Positions 26,357 to 35,676 of a stretch of DNA of 64,000 nt are shown here, piece by piece. The notes beneath the pieces are model-generated. The model had not been told where the DNA came from, made no database searches, and was given only the letters and a program-made list of their open reading frames with translations. The position numbers and the translations under genes are program-made. Source of the DNA: Negadavirga shengliensis (GTDB taxonomy: Bacteria > Bacteroidota > Bacteroidia > Cytophagales > Cyclobacteriaceae); NCBI RefSeq assembly GCF_042652345.1, contig NZ_JBHSJJ010000013.1:1-64000 (forward strand), read 5' to 3'. Each line of letters opens with the position of its first letter. Position 1 is the stretch's first letter.

Positions 26357-29300
26357 ATGGCAAAAACAGTACGAAAAAGTTGGGATGCGGCTGTGTTTAA
26401 CAGCCCGCCCTGGAAACGGCAGGTGTGCTTTATAATGAGCGCATTCATGTGGCTGTGTGTACAATCGTTTGCATTAGCACAAGGTCTCCAAATTTCCGGA
26501 AAAGTAGTTTCTTCGGCAGACGGAGAACCCATACCCGGTGCAACGGTGGTCCTTAAAGGCACGTCAATCGGTACCACCACCGAAGTGGACGGCAACTATA
26601 TTTTGGAATTACCCGACAGAAACGGTACCCTGGCTTTTTCCTTTATAGGATACACCACCCAGGAAATACCTATAGAAGGACAGTCCGTCATCAATGTGGA
26701 ACTTGTGGATGACATGCAGGATCTCGGAGAAGTGGTTGTCATAGGATACGGAACCGTTAAAAAGTCCGACCTCACCGGGTCAGTGGTTTCCGTTAGAGAT
26801 AAAGACTTGACCGCCATTCCTGTTACCAACGCCCTGGAAGTGATGCAGGGTAAAGTACCCGGACTGGACCTCACCAAATCCAGCGGGCAGGCAGGAGCCG
26901 GACTGAATTTCAATATCCGGGGTAACCGTTCCCTGAATGCAGGAAACCAGCCGCTCATTTTGGTGGATGGGATCATCTATGGCTCCACCATGGACGTAAA
27001 TCCCAATGACATCGCCTCGATTGAGGTGCTGAAAGATGCCGCTTCCACCGCCATCTACGGAACTTTGGGCGCCAACGGGGTAATATTGATCACCACAAAA
27101 AGGGGAGCCGAAGGCAAAAGTCAAATTTCAATAAACAGTTACTACGGTGTCCAGACTATGGGCGGCTATGCGGATATCATGACCGGCCCACAATGGGTGG
27201 ATTTGAGAAGAGAGGCCAGAAGAACCGTCGGGGAATGGAACGGGCCTGAGGATGACGCCAACATTTTTAACCCTACCCAGCTTGACAATTTCAGAAACGG
27301 AATTTATACGGACTGGGCCAGAGAACTGCTTGGAACGGGAAGCCAACAAAACCACCAAGTGGGGATTTCAGGGGGAGACAATAAGCTTTCCTACTATTTC
27401 TCTATGGAATATTTTAACGAGAAAGGGCTACTGGTAAATGACGAACTGGACCGGTACAGCGGGCGAATGACAGTGGATTATAAAGTCGCTGACAACCTGA
27501 AGCTTTCCACCAACCTGATGTATACGATCAGGGATCATGATAGAAGAAGAGACCCTCTGAACCAGGCCAATAAAATGAGTCCTCTGGGACCCGCCTACGA
27601 TGGAGCAGGCAATGTGCTGACATTCCCCGTGGGTGACGCTTCTACCCTTAATCCCTTGATGGATGAAGTGCCCGGAAATTACGAGGACAATGAATTGAAC
27701 CGCAGGTTTTTCGGCAACATCAGCCTGGATTGGTTGTTGTCAGACAAAATTTCTTTTACCTCAAGACTCGGCATTGACAATACTACCTCAAGAAGAGGGC
27801 TGTTTTCAGCCACCAACACCATAGAGGTAGGACCCAACGGCTTGTCGCTGGCCCGCCTGACCAACCATTCCGCATCCAGAACTACCTGGGAAAATTTCGC
27901 GAATTACACCAATACTTTTGGAGAGCATAACCTGCAAGTATTGTTGGGTACCAGCATTTGGGCCACCACCACTGAAACCAATTTTGCCGAAGGAAGGGAC
28001 TTGCTTTCCTCTACGATGTTGTACCACAACATGGGCGCCACGCAAGACGCCATCAGGGTGGGCAGCGAATACAGGAGAACTTCTCTGGCATCATTCTTCG
28101 GAAGGGTTAACTATAAATTCAGGGACCGCTACCTCTTCACAGGTGTTTTGAGAACGGATGGTTCCTCAGTGCTCGCTCCGGGCAACAAATGGGGCTTTTT
28201 TCCGTCAGCAGCATTGTCTTGGATAGCCAAAGAGGAGGGCTTCCTTAAAAATGTGGATGCATTATCTGAAATGAAATTCAGACTCAGCTATGGTATTTCC
28301 GGAAACAGCGCCGTATCAGCTTATCAAACCTTGGGAGGTCTTTCAAAAAGCACCTATGCATTTGACAGGGGCGCATCAGAAGTGGCGGCATTCGGATTTT
28401 ATCCTTCCCTGATCGCTGCTTCCAACCTGGGCTGGGAAACCACTGCTTCGACAAACTTCGGCATTGATTTTGGCTTTTTGAACAACCGGGTAACAGGCTC
28501 TGTAGACCTTTATCAGCAAGACACCAGGGATTTGCTGATGCAGAGAGCCCTTCCGACAAGTTCCGGCTTTACTTCCTCATGGGATAACGTAGGCAGAACC
28601 AGAAACAGGGGTGTCGAGGTTCTGTTGAGTACCATCAATATGGACAGACCCCAGGGCCTGAGTTGGTTTACAGACTTCACTTTTGGGGCTAACAGGGAAG
28701 AAATCAGGGAACTGGTAGAAGGTGACAGAGACCTTGCCAATAGCTGGTTTGTGGGATATCCGATTACTTCCTATTATGACTATGAGAAACTCGGTATATG
28801 GCAACTGGGCGAAGAGAGCCTTGCGGCAGAAAACCAACAGCTTCCCGGAGAGATCAGGGTCAAGGACCAGGATGGAAACGGCGTAATCACTCCTGAGGAC
28901 AGAACGATCATAGGAAGCAATGTCCCCAGCTTTAACTTGGGAATCAATAACAGGCTGAATTACAGGAATTTTGAACTGAATTTCTTTTTGTTTGCGCGGG
29001 TAGGTCAAACCATCATCAGTGAAGCGCATGGTTCCTATAAAATTGATGGCTTGGAAAACGGTCCGGTGGTGGACTACTGGACCCCGGAGAATCCCACAAA
29101 CGCCTATCCAAGGCCCAATGCCGGAACAAGCCGGGCAAGTACAAGGTACTACAGCACACTTAGGTATGTAGATGGTTCCTTCCTGAAAATCAGAGATGTT
29201 ACACTGGCTTATAATCTGCCGCGGCAGATCGCTTCAAGATTGTCGGTGTCCAGATTGCGGGTTTACACCACTGCCAAGAATTACTTCGTGTGGAGCCACA

Positions 29301-29386
29301 TGGGCCCCTATGACCCGGAAAGGGGAGGAAACCTCAGTTTCCCCATGACCCGGCAAATGGTATTTGGTCTAAACATCGATTTGTAA
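26357..29386 (+). CDS. SusC/RagA-type TonB-dependent outer-membrane transporter
   Basis: A 1009-residue transporter, first gene of the pectin-type operon. Signal peptide followed by carboxypeptidase-like domain (LQISGKVVSSADGEPIPGATVVLKG, about 44-115), TonB box-like VVVIGYG at 126-132, plug domain with IRGNRSLNAGNQPLILVDGIIY and EVLKDAASTAIYGTLGANGV, then a barrel ending MVFGLNIDL. The N-terminal 20 residues are longer than usual, so an internal ATG (M28) may be the true start. It works with the SusD protein encoded 22 nt downstream. Confidence 0.95.
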   Translation: MAKTVRKSWDAAVFNSPPWKRQVCFIMSAFMWLCVQSFALAQGLQISGKVVSSADGEPIPGATVVLKGTSIGTTTEVDGNYILELPDRNGTLAFSFIGYTTQEIPIEGQSVINVELVDDMQDLGEVVVIGYGTVKKSDLTGSVVSVRDKDLTAIPVTNALEVMQGKVPGLDLTKSSGQAGAGLNFNIRGNRSLNAGNQPLILVDGIIYGSTMDVNPNDIASIEVLKDAASTAIYGTLGANGVILITTKRGAEGKSQISINSYYGVQTMGGYADIMTGPQWVDLRREARRTVGEWNGPEDDANIFNPTQLDNFRNGIYTDWARELLGTGSQQNHQVGISGGDNKLSYYFSMEYFNEKGLLVNDELDRYSGRMTVDYKVADNLKLSTNLMYTIRDHDRRRDPLNQANKMSPLGPAYDGAGNVLTFPVGDASTLNPLMDEVPGNYEDNELNRRFFGNISLDWLLSDKISFTSRLGIDNTTSRRGLFSATNTIEVGPNGLSLARLTNHSASRTTWENFANYTNTFGEHNLQVLLGTSIWATTTETNFAEGRDLLSSTMLYHNMGATQDAIRVGSEYRRTSLASFFGRVNYKFRDRYLFTGVLRTDGSSVLAPGNKWGFFPSAALSWIAKEEGFLKNVDALSEMKFRLSYGISGNSAVSAYQTLGGLSKSTYAFDRGASEVAAFGFYPSLIAASNLGWETTASTNFGIDFGFLNNRVTGSVDLYQQDTRDLLMQRALPTSSGFTSSWDNVGRTRNRGVEVLLSTINMDRPQGLSWFTDFTFGANREEIRELVEGDRDLANSWFVGYPITSYYDYEKLGIWQLGEESLAAENQQLPGEIRVKDQDGNGVITPEDRTIIGSNVPSFNLGINNRLNYRNFELNFFLFARVGQTIISEAHGSYKIDGLENGPVVDYWTPENPTNAYPRPNAGTSRASTRYYSTLRYVDGSFLKIRDVTLAYNLPRQIASRLSVSRLRVYTTAKNYFVWSHMGPYDPERGGNLSFPMTRQMVFGLNIDL

Positions 29387-29408
29387 TTCTCTAAAGTGCT
29401 AACTCATT

Positions 29409-31085
29409 ATGAAAACAATAAATAAGATATTCCTTTGTTCACTCATGGGCCTTTTGGTGGCCTGTGCCGATTTTCTGGATGAAGAAAACAAGAGTGGACT
29501 GACCGCTGACGGCTATTATGTAACCCCTGAGGGTATTGAAGCTTTGGTCAATTCCTGCTATACGCCAATGAGGTTCTGGTATGGTAAGGAAAACGGCATC
29601 GCGTTGACCGAAACAGGTACGGACATTTTCACTAGAGGGAATGGTATGGAAAACCCGCCGGTGGCCATGTACAACAGTGATCTTTCCGGGGCCAATAACC
29701 CTATTAACTTTTACTGGACCCGGTTCTATTCCGCCCTGAATACCACCAATGCGGCAATTCAAAGATTGCAGGATTCCCCTTTGCCGGATAACCTTAAAAC
29801 CATGCGGGAGGCTGAGGTAAGATTTCTCAGAGCTTTTTACCTCTGGCATATTGTAGAAACCTGGGGAGGTGTGCATTTTTCACTTGAGGAAGTGACTTCT
29901 GTGCAGACAACGGCTAACCGTACATCTGTTGACCGCTTTTATGAACAGATTTTTGAGGATTTGCAATTTGCCGTAGACAATCTACCCGAAAGTTCGGATG
30001 AATACGGAAGAGTCATCAAACCTTCTGCTGAAGCTTTTATGGCAAGAATGCACCTGACAAGAGGCAATAATGCCGAGGCTTCGGCACTTGCCAAAAGGGT
30101 GATCAACAACTATTCCTATTCCCTGGTAGACAACTACGCAGATTTGTGGGATATCAATAACATCAGGAATCCGGAAATCGTATGGCATGTCAATTTCACC
30201 GCCGACCTGATCCTTAACCGGGAACTGGAAAGTCCGGATGGTGATATACTGTTGAGAGACGGCGGTAATAACAATCATTTGTTCTTCCTAATGACCTATG
30301 ATCAATTGCCAGGGATGCTGAGAGACATTGAAAACGGCCGGCCTTTCGCACGGTTTATGCCTACCGCTTTCCTCCTGGATCTCTTTGACGAAAATGTGGA
30401 CAGCAGGTTCCATGCCACCTTCCAGACCGTATGGTACGCCAATAACCCCGGCACATTCAATTTGCCTCTTTCTGATGGAAGCACCAAATCCGTTAGCTTC
30501 CAGGAAGGCGATACCGCAATTTTTGCGACAAAATACCCCTTGACCAATAATGATAAAGATGCGAGACCTTACACAACCATTGACAGAAGCCGTACCTATG
30601 GTTCTGACGATGAACCCCGTGTAAGGGATCGCTACATGTCTCTGAAAAAATTCCTGGATCCATCAAGGGCTACCATTTCACAGCAACAGGGTCAGCGCGA
30701 TGCCTTTGTCATCCGTTTGGCAGAAATGTACCTCATTGTGGCTGAAGCTGAAATGAATCTGGATAACCTCACTGAAGCTGCTGACCATTTCAATGAAGTG
30801 AGAAGGAGAGCCGCATATCCCGGACATGAAACCGAAATGGAAGTATCGCCCGGCGCACTCACCATTGATCTTATCCTGGACGAAAGAGCAAGGGAGTTTG
30901 CCGGCGAGCAGTTGCGTTGGTTTGATTTGAAAAGGACAGGAAAGCTGGTGGAAAGGGTTCAGGCACATAATCCTGATGCCGCCCCTAACATCCGCCCATT
31001 CCATATGGTAAGGCCCATTCCCCAAGCCCAACTTGACGCCATATCAAACAAAGACGAGTTTGTCCAAAACGAAGGCTATATGTAG
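29409..31085 (+). CDS. SusD/RagB-type glycan-binding lipoprotein
   Basis: A 558-residue lipoprotein (lipobox LLVAC, C19). RagB/SusD features: early EENKSGLTADGYY, the TPR-like EAEVRFLRAFYLWHIVETWGGVHF, and the C-terminal LDERAREFAGEQLRWFDLKRTGKLVERV followed by IRPFHMVRPIPQAQLDAISN and the VQNEGYM end. It pairs with the SusC encoded just upstream to capture glycan at the surface. It resembles the partial SusD at the right edge more than the SusD at 16902, in the EERAREL/WYDLKRT region and in length. Confidence 0.95.
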   Translation: MKTINKIFLCSLMGLLVACADFLDEENKSGLTADGYYVTPEGIEALVNSCYTPMRFWYGKENGIALTETGTDIFTRGNGMENPPVAMYNSDLSGANNPINFYWTRFYSALNTTNAAIQRLQDSPLPDNLKTMREAEVRFLRAFYLWHIVETWGGVHFSLEEVTSVQTTANRTSVDRFYEQIFEDLQFAVDNLPESSDEYGRVIKPSAEAFMARMHLTRGNNAEASALAKRVINNYSYSLVDNYADLWDINNIRNPEIVWHVNFTADLILNRELESPDGDILLRDGGNNNHLFFLMTYDQLPGMLRDIENGRPFARFMPTAFLLDLFDENVDSRFHATFQTVWYANNPGTFNLPLSDGSTKSVSFQEGDTAIFATKYPLTNNDKDARPYTTIDRSRTYGSDDEPRVRDRYMSLKKFLDPSRATISQQQGQRDAFVIRLAEMYLIVAEAEMNLDNLTEAADHFNEVRRRAAYPGHETEMEVSPGALTIDLILDERAREFAGEQLRWFDLKRTGKLVERVQAHNPDAAPNIRPFHMVRPIPQAQLDAISNKDEFVQNEGYM

Positions 31086-31093
31086 ACTGTCAT

Positions 31094-31126
31094 TCAAAAG
31101 CGGATGCACATTGTATCCGCTTTTGA
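31094..31126 (+). terminator. Intergenic hairpin after susD
   Basis: Perfect 12-bp stem TCAAAAGCGGAT paired with ATCCGCTTTTGA with a 9-nt loop, 8 nt after the SusD stop and followed by TTTCC. It lies between the uptake pair and the GH43, GH28 and CE12 genes. As there is no obvious new promoter for the enzymes, attenuation or 3'-end protection is likelier than full termination. Confidence 0.65.
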
Positions 31127-31258
31127 TTTCCGGTATACTTCTAAACCGATACGCCACCTCTGCATTGGGGAGATCAGTGCACTAAAAACCACGCTTATAG
31201 AAAAGTTCAGCCCTTTTAATCAATTAACTGCCCTTCCTTAGTTACAGAATATTTTAAA

Positions 31259-32881
31259 ATGAAATTATTCAACCTCCTTGTTTTAAGTTTAGCAGTAACC
31301 TTTACCACATTGGCCCAGCAAAAACCTGTATCAGAGGTATGGGTAGCTGACCTGGGAGACGGCACCTACCGCAATCCCATTCTCCATGCCGACTATTCAG
31401 ATCCCGATATATGCAGGGCCGGCAGTGATTTTTATATGACCGCCTCTTCTTTTAATGCGGTCCCTGGCCTTCCCATATTGCATTCCAAAGATCTTGTCAA
31501 CTGGGAACTGATCGGTTATGCCTTGGAAAGGCAGCCTCCCTTTGACCATTTTGACACCCCCAGACATGGAGACGGTGTTTGGGCGCCAGCCATCCGTTAC
31601 CACAAAGGAGAATTTTACATTTATTGGGGTGACCCTGATTTTGGTATTTATATGGTTAAAGCCAAAGATCCTGCAGGACCTTGGGACGAGCCGGTACTGG
31701 TAGAAGCAGGGAAGGGCTTAATCGACCCCTGTCCCCTCTGGGATGAGGACGGCAAAGCCTATCTGGTCCATGCCTATGCCGGCAGCAGAGCAGGCATCAA
31801 AAGTGTCCTGGTGGTCAAGCCCATGAATCCTGAAGGAACCAAAATCACCGGCACCGGCAAACTGGTATTTGACGGACATGATGCCCATCCTACTGTGGAA
31901 GGCAGCAAATTCTATAAAAGAAACGGCTACTACTACATCTTTGCCCCGGCGGGCGGGGTCACAAACGGATGGCAACTTGCCATTCGGTCACGAAACCCTT
32001 ATGGCCCCTACGAAGAAAAAACAGTAATGTCCCAGGGAAATACACCCATCAACGGCCCTCACCAGGGAGGATGGGTGGAACTGGACAACAGAGAAAACTG
32101 GTTTGTCCATTTTCAGGACAGAGAGGCTTACGGCCGCATCGTACATTTACAACCCCTGACATGGAAAAACGACTGGCCTGTAATCGGAGAAGATGTCAAC
32201 ACCGACGGTAACGGACAGCCTGTTATGACGTACAGCAAGCCTGATATAGGCGAAAATCACTCCCTTGTGACACCTCCGGATTCCGATGAATTTGATGGCA
32301 TCGATATCGGCCTGCAATGGCAGTGGCATGCCAATCCCAAGACCACATGGGCTTTTGCCAATCCTGCCAAAAAGCAGCTTAGGTTATTTACCAGCCAGGT
32401 CCCCGAGGGAAGTAAAAACCTTTGGGATGTGCCCAACCTACTTTTGCAAAAGTTCCCTGCTGATCAATTCACGGTGACCACCCAATTGACCTTTAAACCC
32501 AATGAGAAGCTGGAGAACGAGAGAGCCGGGTTATTGGTCATGGGCATGCGTTACGCCCACCTTTCACTGGTAAGCAAAAGGGATGGTATTTACCTGGTGT
32601 ATGTGGAAAATCCCGATGCTGAGCACGGAAAATCCGATACGGAAGAAGTGCTGACCCAAGTGAGCGGCGGGAAAATTCAGTTGCGGGTAAAAGTGCTGGA
32701 AGGCGGCATATGCCGGTTCAGTTACAGTGAGAATGGAAAAAACTTCACAGAGGTCAACAAAGCCTTTACCTCAGTACCCGGAAAATGGATAGGGGCCAAA
32801 GTAGGCCTGTTTGCGATCCGGGAAACAACAACCAATGACTCCGGCTTTGCAGATGTAGATTGGTTCAGGTTCAGTAAATAA
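31259..32881 (+). CDS. Glycoside hydrolase family 43 (beta-xylosidase/arabinofuranosidase type)
   Basis: A 540-residue secreted enzyme with a signal peptide (LLVLSLAVTFTTLAQ). The five-bladed propeller is shown by ILHADYSDPDICRAGSDFYM (catalytic base D48), LIDPCPLWDEDGKAY (pKa modulator D156) and HDAHPTVEGSKFYKR (acid E214). A C-terminal beta-sandwich of about 200 residues begins near SDEFDGIDIGLQWQWHANP, as in GH43 subfamilies 10-12. Arabinose or xylose removal from pectin side chains is likely. It is third in the operon and 10 nt before GH28. Confidence 0.9.
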   Translation: MKLFNLLVLSLAVTFTTLAQQKPVSEVWVADLGDGTYRNPILHADYSDPDICRAGSDFYMTASSFNAVPGLPILHSKDLVNWELIGYALERQPPFDHFDTPRHGDGVWAPAIRYHKGEFYIYWGDPDFGIYMVKAKDPAGPWDEPVLVEAGKGLIDPCPLWDEDGKAYLVHAYAGSRAGIKSVLVVKPMNPEGTKITGTGKLVFDGHDAHPTVEGSKFYKRNGYYYIFAPAGGVTNGWQLAIRSRNPYGPYEEKTVMSQGNTPINGPHQGGWVELDNRENWFVHFQDREAYGRIVHLQPLTWKNDWPVIGEDVNTDGNGQPVMTYSKPDIGENHSLVTPPDSDEFDGIDIGLQWQWHANPKTTWAFANPAKKQLRLFTSQVPEGSKNLWDVPNLLLQKFPADQFTVTTQLTFKPNEKLENERAGLLVMGMRYAHLSLVSKRDGIYLVYVENPDAEHGKSDTEEVLTQVSGGKIQLRVKVLEGGICRFSYSENGKNFTEVNKAFTSVPGKWIGAKVGLFAIRETTTNDSGFADVDWFRFSK

Positions 32882-32891
32882 AGATATAACG

Positions 32892-34589
32892 ATGAAAAAG
32901 CTAAATAAACTCTTGATTGTAGCAATTGCGGCCCTGCTGTCTGTAAACAAATGGGAGCCCGCTATGGCTCAACAGATAGGAAACATGGCAGATGTATACA
33001 AGGACTTGGAATTCCCCATGCCTAAAGTAAAGGAAACAAGTTTTCCTGAATATTCGGTGAATATCCGTGATTTTGGAGCCGTACCTGACGGGCTTACCAA
33101 AAATACGGAGGCCATTGCCGAAGCCATTGACCACGTGGTGGGGCATGGCGGCGGGAAGGTGATCATTCCAAGAGGGATGTGGCTCACAGGTCCCGTCACC
33201 TTGAAAAGCAACCTGAACCTCCATTTGGAAGAAGGGGCGTTGCTGCTCTTCAGCAGGGATTTTGATGATTATCCGCTTGTGGAAACCAGTTTTGAGGGGC
33301 TCAATACCGTCAGGTGCATTTCCCCCATCAATGCGCGGGAGGTAGAAAACATCGCCATTACCGGAAAAGGGATTATCGATGGCAATGGGGATGCGTGGCG
33401 ACCGGTGAAAAAAGGGAAGATGACCGATGCGCAGTGGAAAAAACTGCTGGCCTCAGGAGGCGTGTTGTCAGACGATCGACAAATGTGGTTTCCTACTGAA
33501 AGTTCAAAAAAAGGCTATGTGAACAGCAGCAATTTTAATGTTCCGGATATGATTAACAAGGAAGAACTTGAATCTGTCAAGGATTTTCTCAGGCCAGTTA
33601 TGGTTAGTATAGTAAACAGCAAAAGGGTACTGTTGGATGGCCCTACTTTCCAAAACTCCCCGGCATGGAACATCCATCCCCTGATGAGTGAGGAGGTGAT
33701 CATCCGGAACCTGAATGTGAGGAACCCCTGGTATTCCCAAAACGGTGATGGCCTTGACCTGGAATCCTGCAAAAACGTGCTGATTTATAACAATACCTTC
33801 GATGTGGGCGATGATGCGATTTGCTTTAAGTCCGGCAAAGACAAAGACGGCAGGGAAAGGGGCATTCCTACCGAAAACGTGGTCGTCAAAAACAACGTGG
33901 TGTATCACGGCCATGGGGGTTTTGTTGTCGGTAGCGAGATGTCCGGTGGCGTAAAGAACGTCCATGTATCTTCCTGCACCTTTATAGGGACAGACATAGG
34001 CCTCCGGTTTAAAAGCACCCGCGGCAGGGGCGGCGTGGTGGAAAACATATGGATATCTGACATAGACATGGTCAATATTCCGGCAGAGGCCATTGGATTT
34101 AACCTGTTCTACAGCGGTAACAGCCCCGTCTTGGAGGAGGACCAAAGCGCTGACGATGAGGCCAGAAAAGAAGACCTGGTTCCGGTAACCGAGGAGACAC
34201 CCTCCTTCCGTAATATTTACATGAAAGACATTCGTGTTACCAATTCCGAGATATCGGTTTCCTTTATGGGATTGCCGGAAATGAAATTGCAAAATATCCG
34301 GTTGGAAAACGCGCTGCTGGAAGCCAAAAAAGGCATTACCGCCATTGATGCGGATGGATTGGAGTTGGTCAACGTGAAAATGCTGGGGATGGAAGATCAT
34401 GCCCTTACTATTTATAACAGCGAAAACATATCCGTGAGCGGATTCAGCTTCGAAGAGAACGGAAAGACACCGGTGCGGATCTTGGGAAGAGACTCCAGGA
34501 ATATCAGCCTGGAGCAAAAAGACTTCGGTTCCGCCGATCAAATTGCCATAGGTTCAGGAGTAGCTTCCGAGGCTTTAAAATTGGAATAA
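32892..34589 (+). CDS. Glycoside hydrolase family 28 (polygalacturonase type)
   Basis: A 565-residue right-handed beta-helix enzyme with a signal peptide (LLIVAIAALLSV) and a long insertion of about 50 residues (about 170-225). The GH28 catalytic set is present: NGDGLD (284-289), GDD (306-308), GHGG (340-343) and RFK (372-374, RIK equivalent). The first motif is NGD rather than the common NTD, a change seen in exo-acting and rhamnogalacturonan-specific members. Exo-galacturonidase action on pectin fragments in the periplasm fits the context. It is followed after 3 nt by the acetylesterase. Confidence 0.93.
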   Translation: MKKLNKLLIVAIAALLSVNKWEPAMAQQIGNMADVYKDLEFPMPKVKETSFPEYSVNIRDFGAVPDGLTKNTEAIAEAIDHVVGHGGGKVIIPRGMWLTGPVTLKSNLNLHLEEGALLLFSRDFDDYPLVETSFEGLNTVRCISPINAREVENIAITGKGIIDGNGDAWRPVKKGKMTDAQWKKLLASGGVLSDDRQMWFPTESSKKGYVNSSNFNVPDMINKEELESVKDFLRPVMVSIVNSKRVLLDGPTFQNSPAWNIHPLMSEEVIIRNLNVRNPWYSQNGDGLDLESCKNVLIYNNTFDVGDDAICFKSGKDKDGRERGIPTENVVVKNNVVYHGHGGFVVGSEMSGGVKNVHVSSCTFIGTDIGLRFKSTRGRGGVVENIWISDIDMVNIPAEAIGFNLFYSGNSPVLEEDQSADDEARKEDLVPVTEETPSFRNIYMKDIRVTNSEISVSFMGLPEMKLQNIRLENALLEAKKGITAIDADGLELVNVKMLGMEDHALTIYNSENISVSGFSFEENGKTPVRILGRDSRNISLEQKDFGSADQIAIGSGVASEALKLE

Positions 34590-34592
34590 GTC

Positions 34593-35345
34593 ATGAATAA
34601 AAATTGGTTGACCGGGCTGTTTGTTCTGCTTCTGGGCATAAGCAGCTTTTCTTTACAGGATGATGAAATAACCTTTTTCCTGGTAGGTGACTCTACGCTG
34701 GCAAACAAGCCATATGGTGAAAGCAATCCTGAAAAGGGCTGGGGACAGGTATTCCCCCTTTATTTCGAGGAGGGTATACGTTTTGAAAACCATGCTGTGA
34801 ACGGCCGCAGCGCGAAGAGCTTCCGGGCTGAAGGGAGATGGGATGAGGTGATGGACCGGCTTAAGCCGGGAGATTATGTATTGGTCCAGTTTGGGCACAA
34901 TGATCAGAAAGAGAACTCCCCGGATCGTTATGCCGAAGCGGATACGGAATACAGACAGCGGCTGACCCAGTTTGTGGAGGAGATCCGGGCCAAGGGAGGC
35001 AAAGCGGTTTTGGCCACCTCTATTTGCCGGAGGAAATTTGATGAAAATGGTGAGCTGGAATATACCCATGGACGCTACCCGGAAGTAGTAAGGGAAGTGG
35101 CGAAGGAATTTGATGTACGTCTGTTTGACCTGGAAGTCCAAACCGCCAAAGTATTGAAGCAATTCGGCCCCGAAAAGTCCAAAGAGCTCTTTTTGCATTA
35201 TCGGCCGGGAGATTATGCCCAATTTCCAAAAGGCGCCTCAGACGATACCCACCTTTCTCCCACCGGGGCCTTCAAGGTAAGCGACCTGGCTGTGGAAGAA
35301 TTGAAGCGAGAGCTGCCGGAACTTGCTGTCTTCCTGAAAAATTGA
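34593..35345 (+). CDS. Rhamnogalacturonan acetylesterase-like SGNH hydrolase (CE12 type)
   Basis: A 250-residue SGNH/GDSL esterase. Block I is FFLVGDSTLANKP with catalytic S34, block III is QFGHNDQKE (N103), and block V is DDTHLSPTGA with D217 and H220. The GDST and GHND motifs are those of the RhgT/CE12 rhamnogalacturonan acetylesterases, which remove acetyl groups from galacturonate in RG-I. A short hydrophobic N terminus (LTGLFVLLLGISSFS) serves as signal peptide. Its place right after GH28 supports the pectin assignment. It is the last gene of the operon. Confidence 0.9.
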   Translation: MNKNWLTGLFVLLLGISSFSLQDDEITFFLVGDSTLANKPYGESNPEKGWGQVFPLYFEEGIRFENHAVNGRSAKSFRAEGRWDEVMDRLKPGDYVLVQFGHNDQKENSPDRYAEADTEYRQRLTQFVEEIRAKGGKAVLATSICRRKFDENGELEYTHGRYPEVVREVAKEFDVRLFDLEVQTAKVLKQFGPEKSKELFLHYRPGDYAQFPKGASDDTHLSPTGAFKVSDLAVEELKRELPELAVFLKN

Positions 35346-35384
35346 TAAAAATGGATTGACGAAGCCATGAGAGCGAACAAGACG

Positions 35385-35410
35385 TTTCAAAAGCTTTGAG
35401 GCTTTTGAAA
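35385..35410 (+). terminator. Hairpin after the pectin-type operon
   Basis: Perfect 10-bp stem TTTCAAAAGC paired with GCTTTTGAAA with a 6-nt loop, 40 nt after the acetylesterase stop. No U-tract follows, so terminator function is only probable. It is the first such structure after the operon end. Confidence 0.45.
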
Positions 35411-35471
35411 GGGCATGAATTTTCTCTCGTGAAAAACAAGTTCTGAAGAACGTAAACATCACAACAAAAAA

Positions 35472-35651
35472 GAGGCTGTCTCATAAATCTTTCCAATCGC
35501 TCACTTACCAGATTTTCTTCTATCAATGGAATAAGATGACTAAGTGAAATCCTTCAAGGGTTTTAAACCCTCGAAGGGCTCTTTTCCTCTATACCGAGAT
35601 CAAAATAATATTTGGTGAACGACTGAAAGTTTTTACTTATGAGACAGCCTC
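35472..35651. mobile_element. Small MITE with GAGGCTGTCTCATAA terminal inverted repeats
   Basis: A 180-bp non-coding element bordered by GAGGCTGTCTCATAA (35472-35486) and its exact inverse TTATGAGACAGCCTC (35637-35651). Inside is a palindrome around GGGTTTTAAACCC. Termini of the GAGGCTGTCTCA type are used by several insertion sequences (for example in IS1182-like elements), so it is probably a miniature non-autonomous derivative. No clear target duplication could be read. Confidence 0.65.
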
Positions 35652-35676
35652 ATAAGTAGCACTCACCCAAAAACTC

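Noticed and set aside
33504..34541. 345-residue minus-strand open frame across the GH28 gene
   Set aside because: It is the shadow of GH28, whose catalytic motifs are intact on the plus strand.
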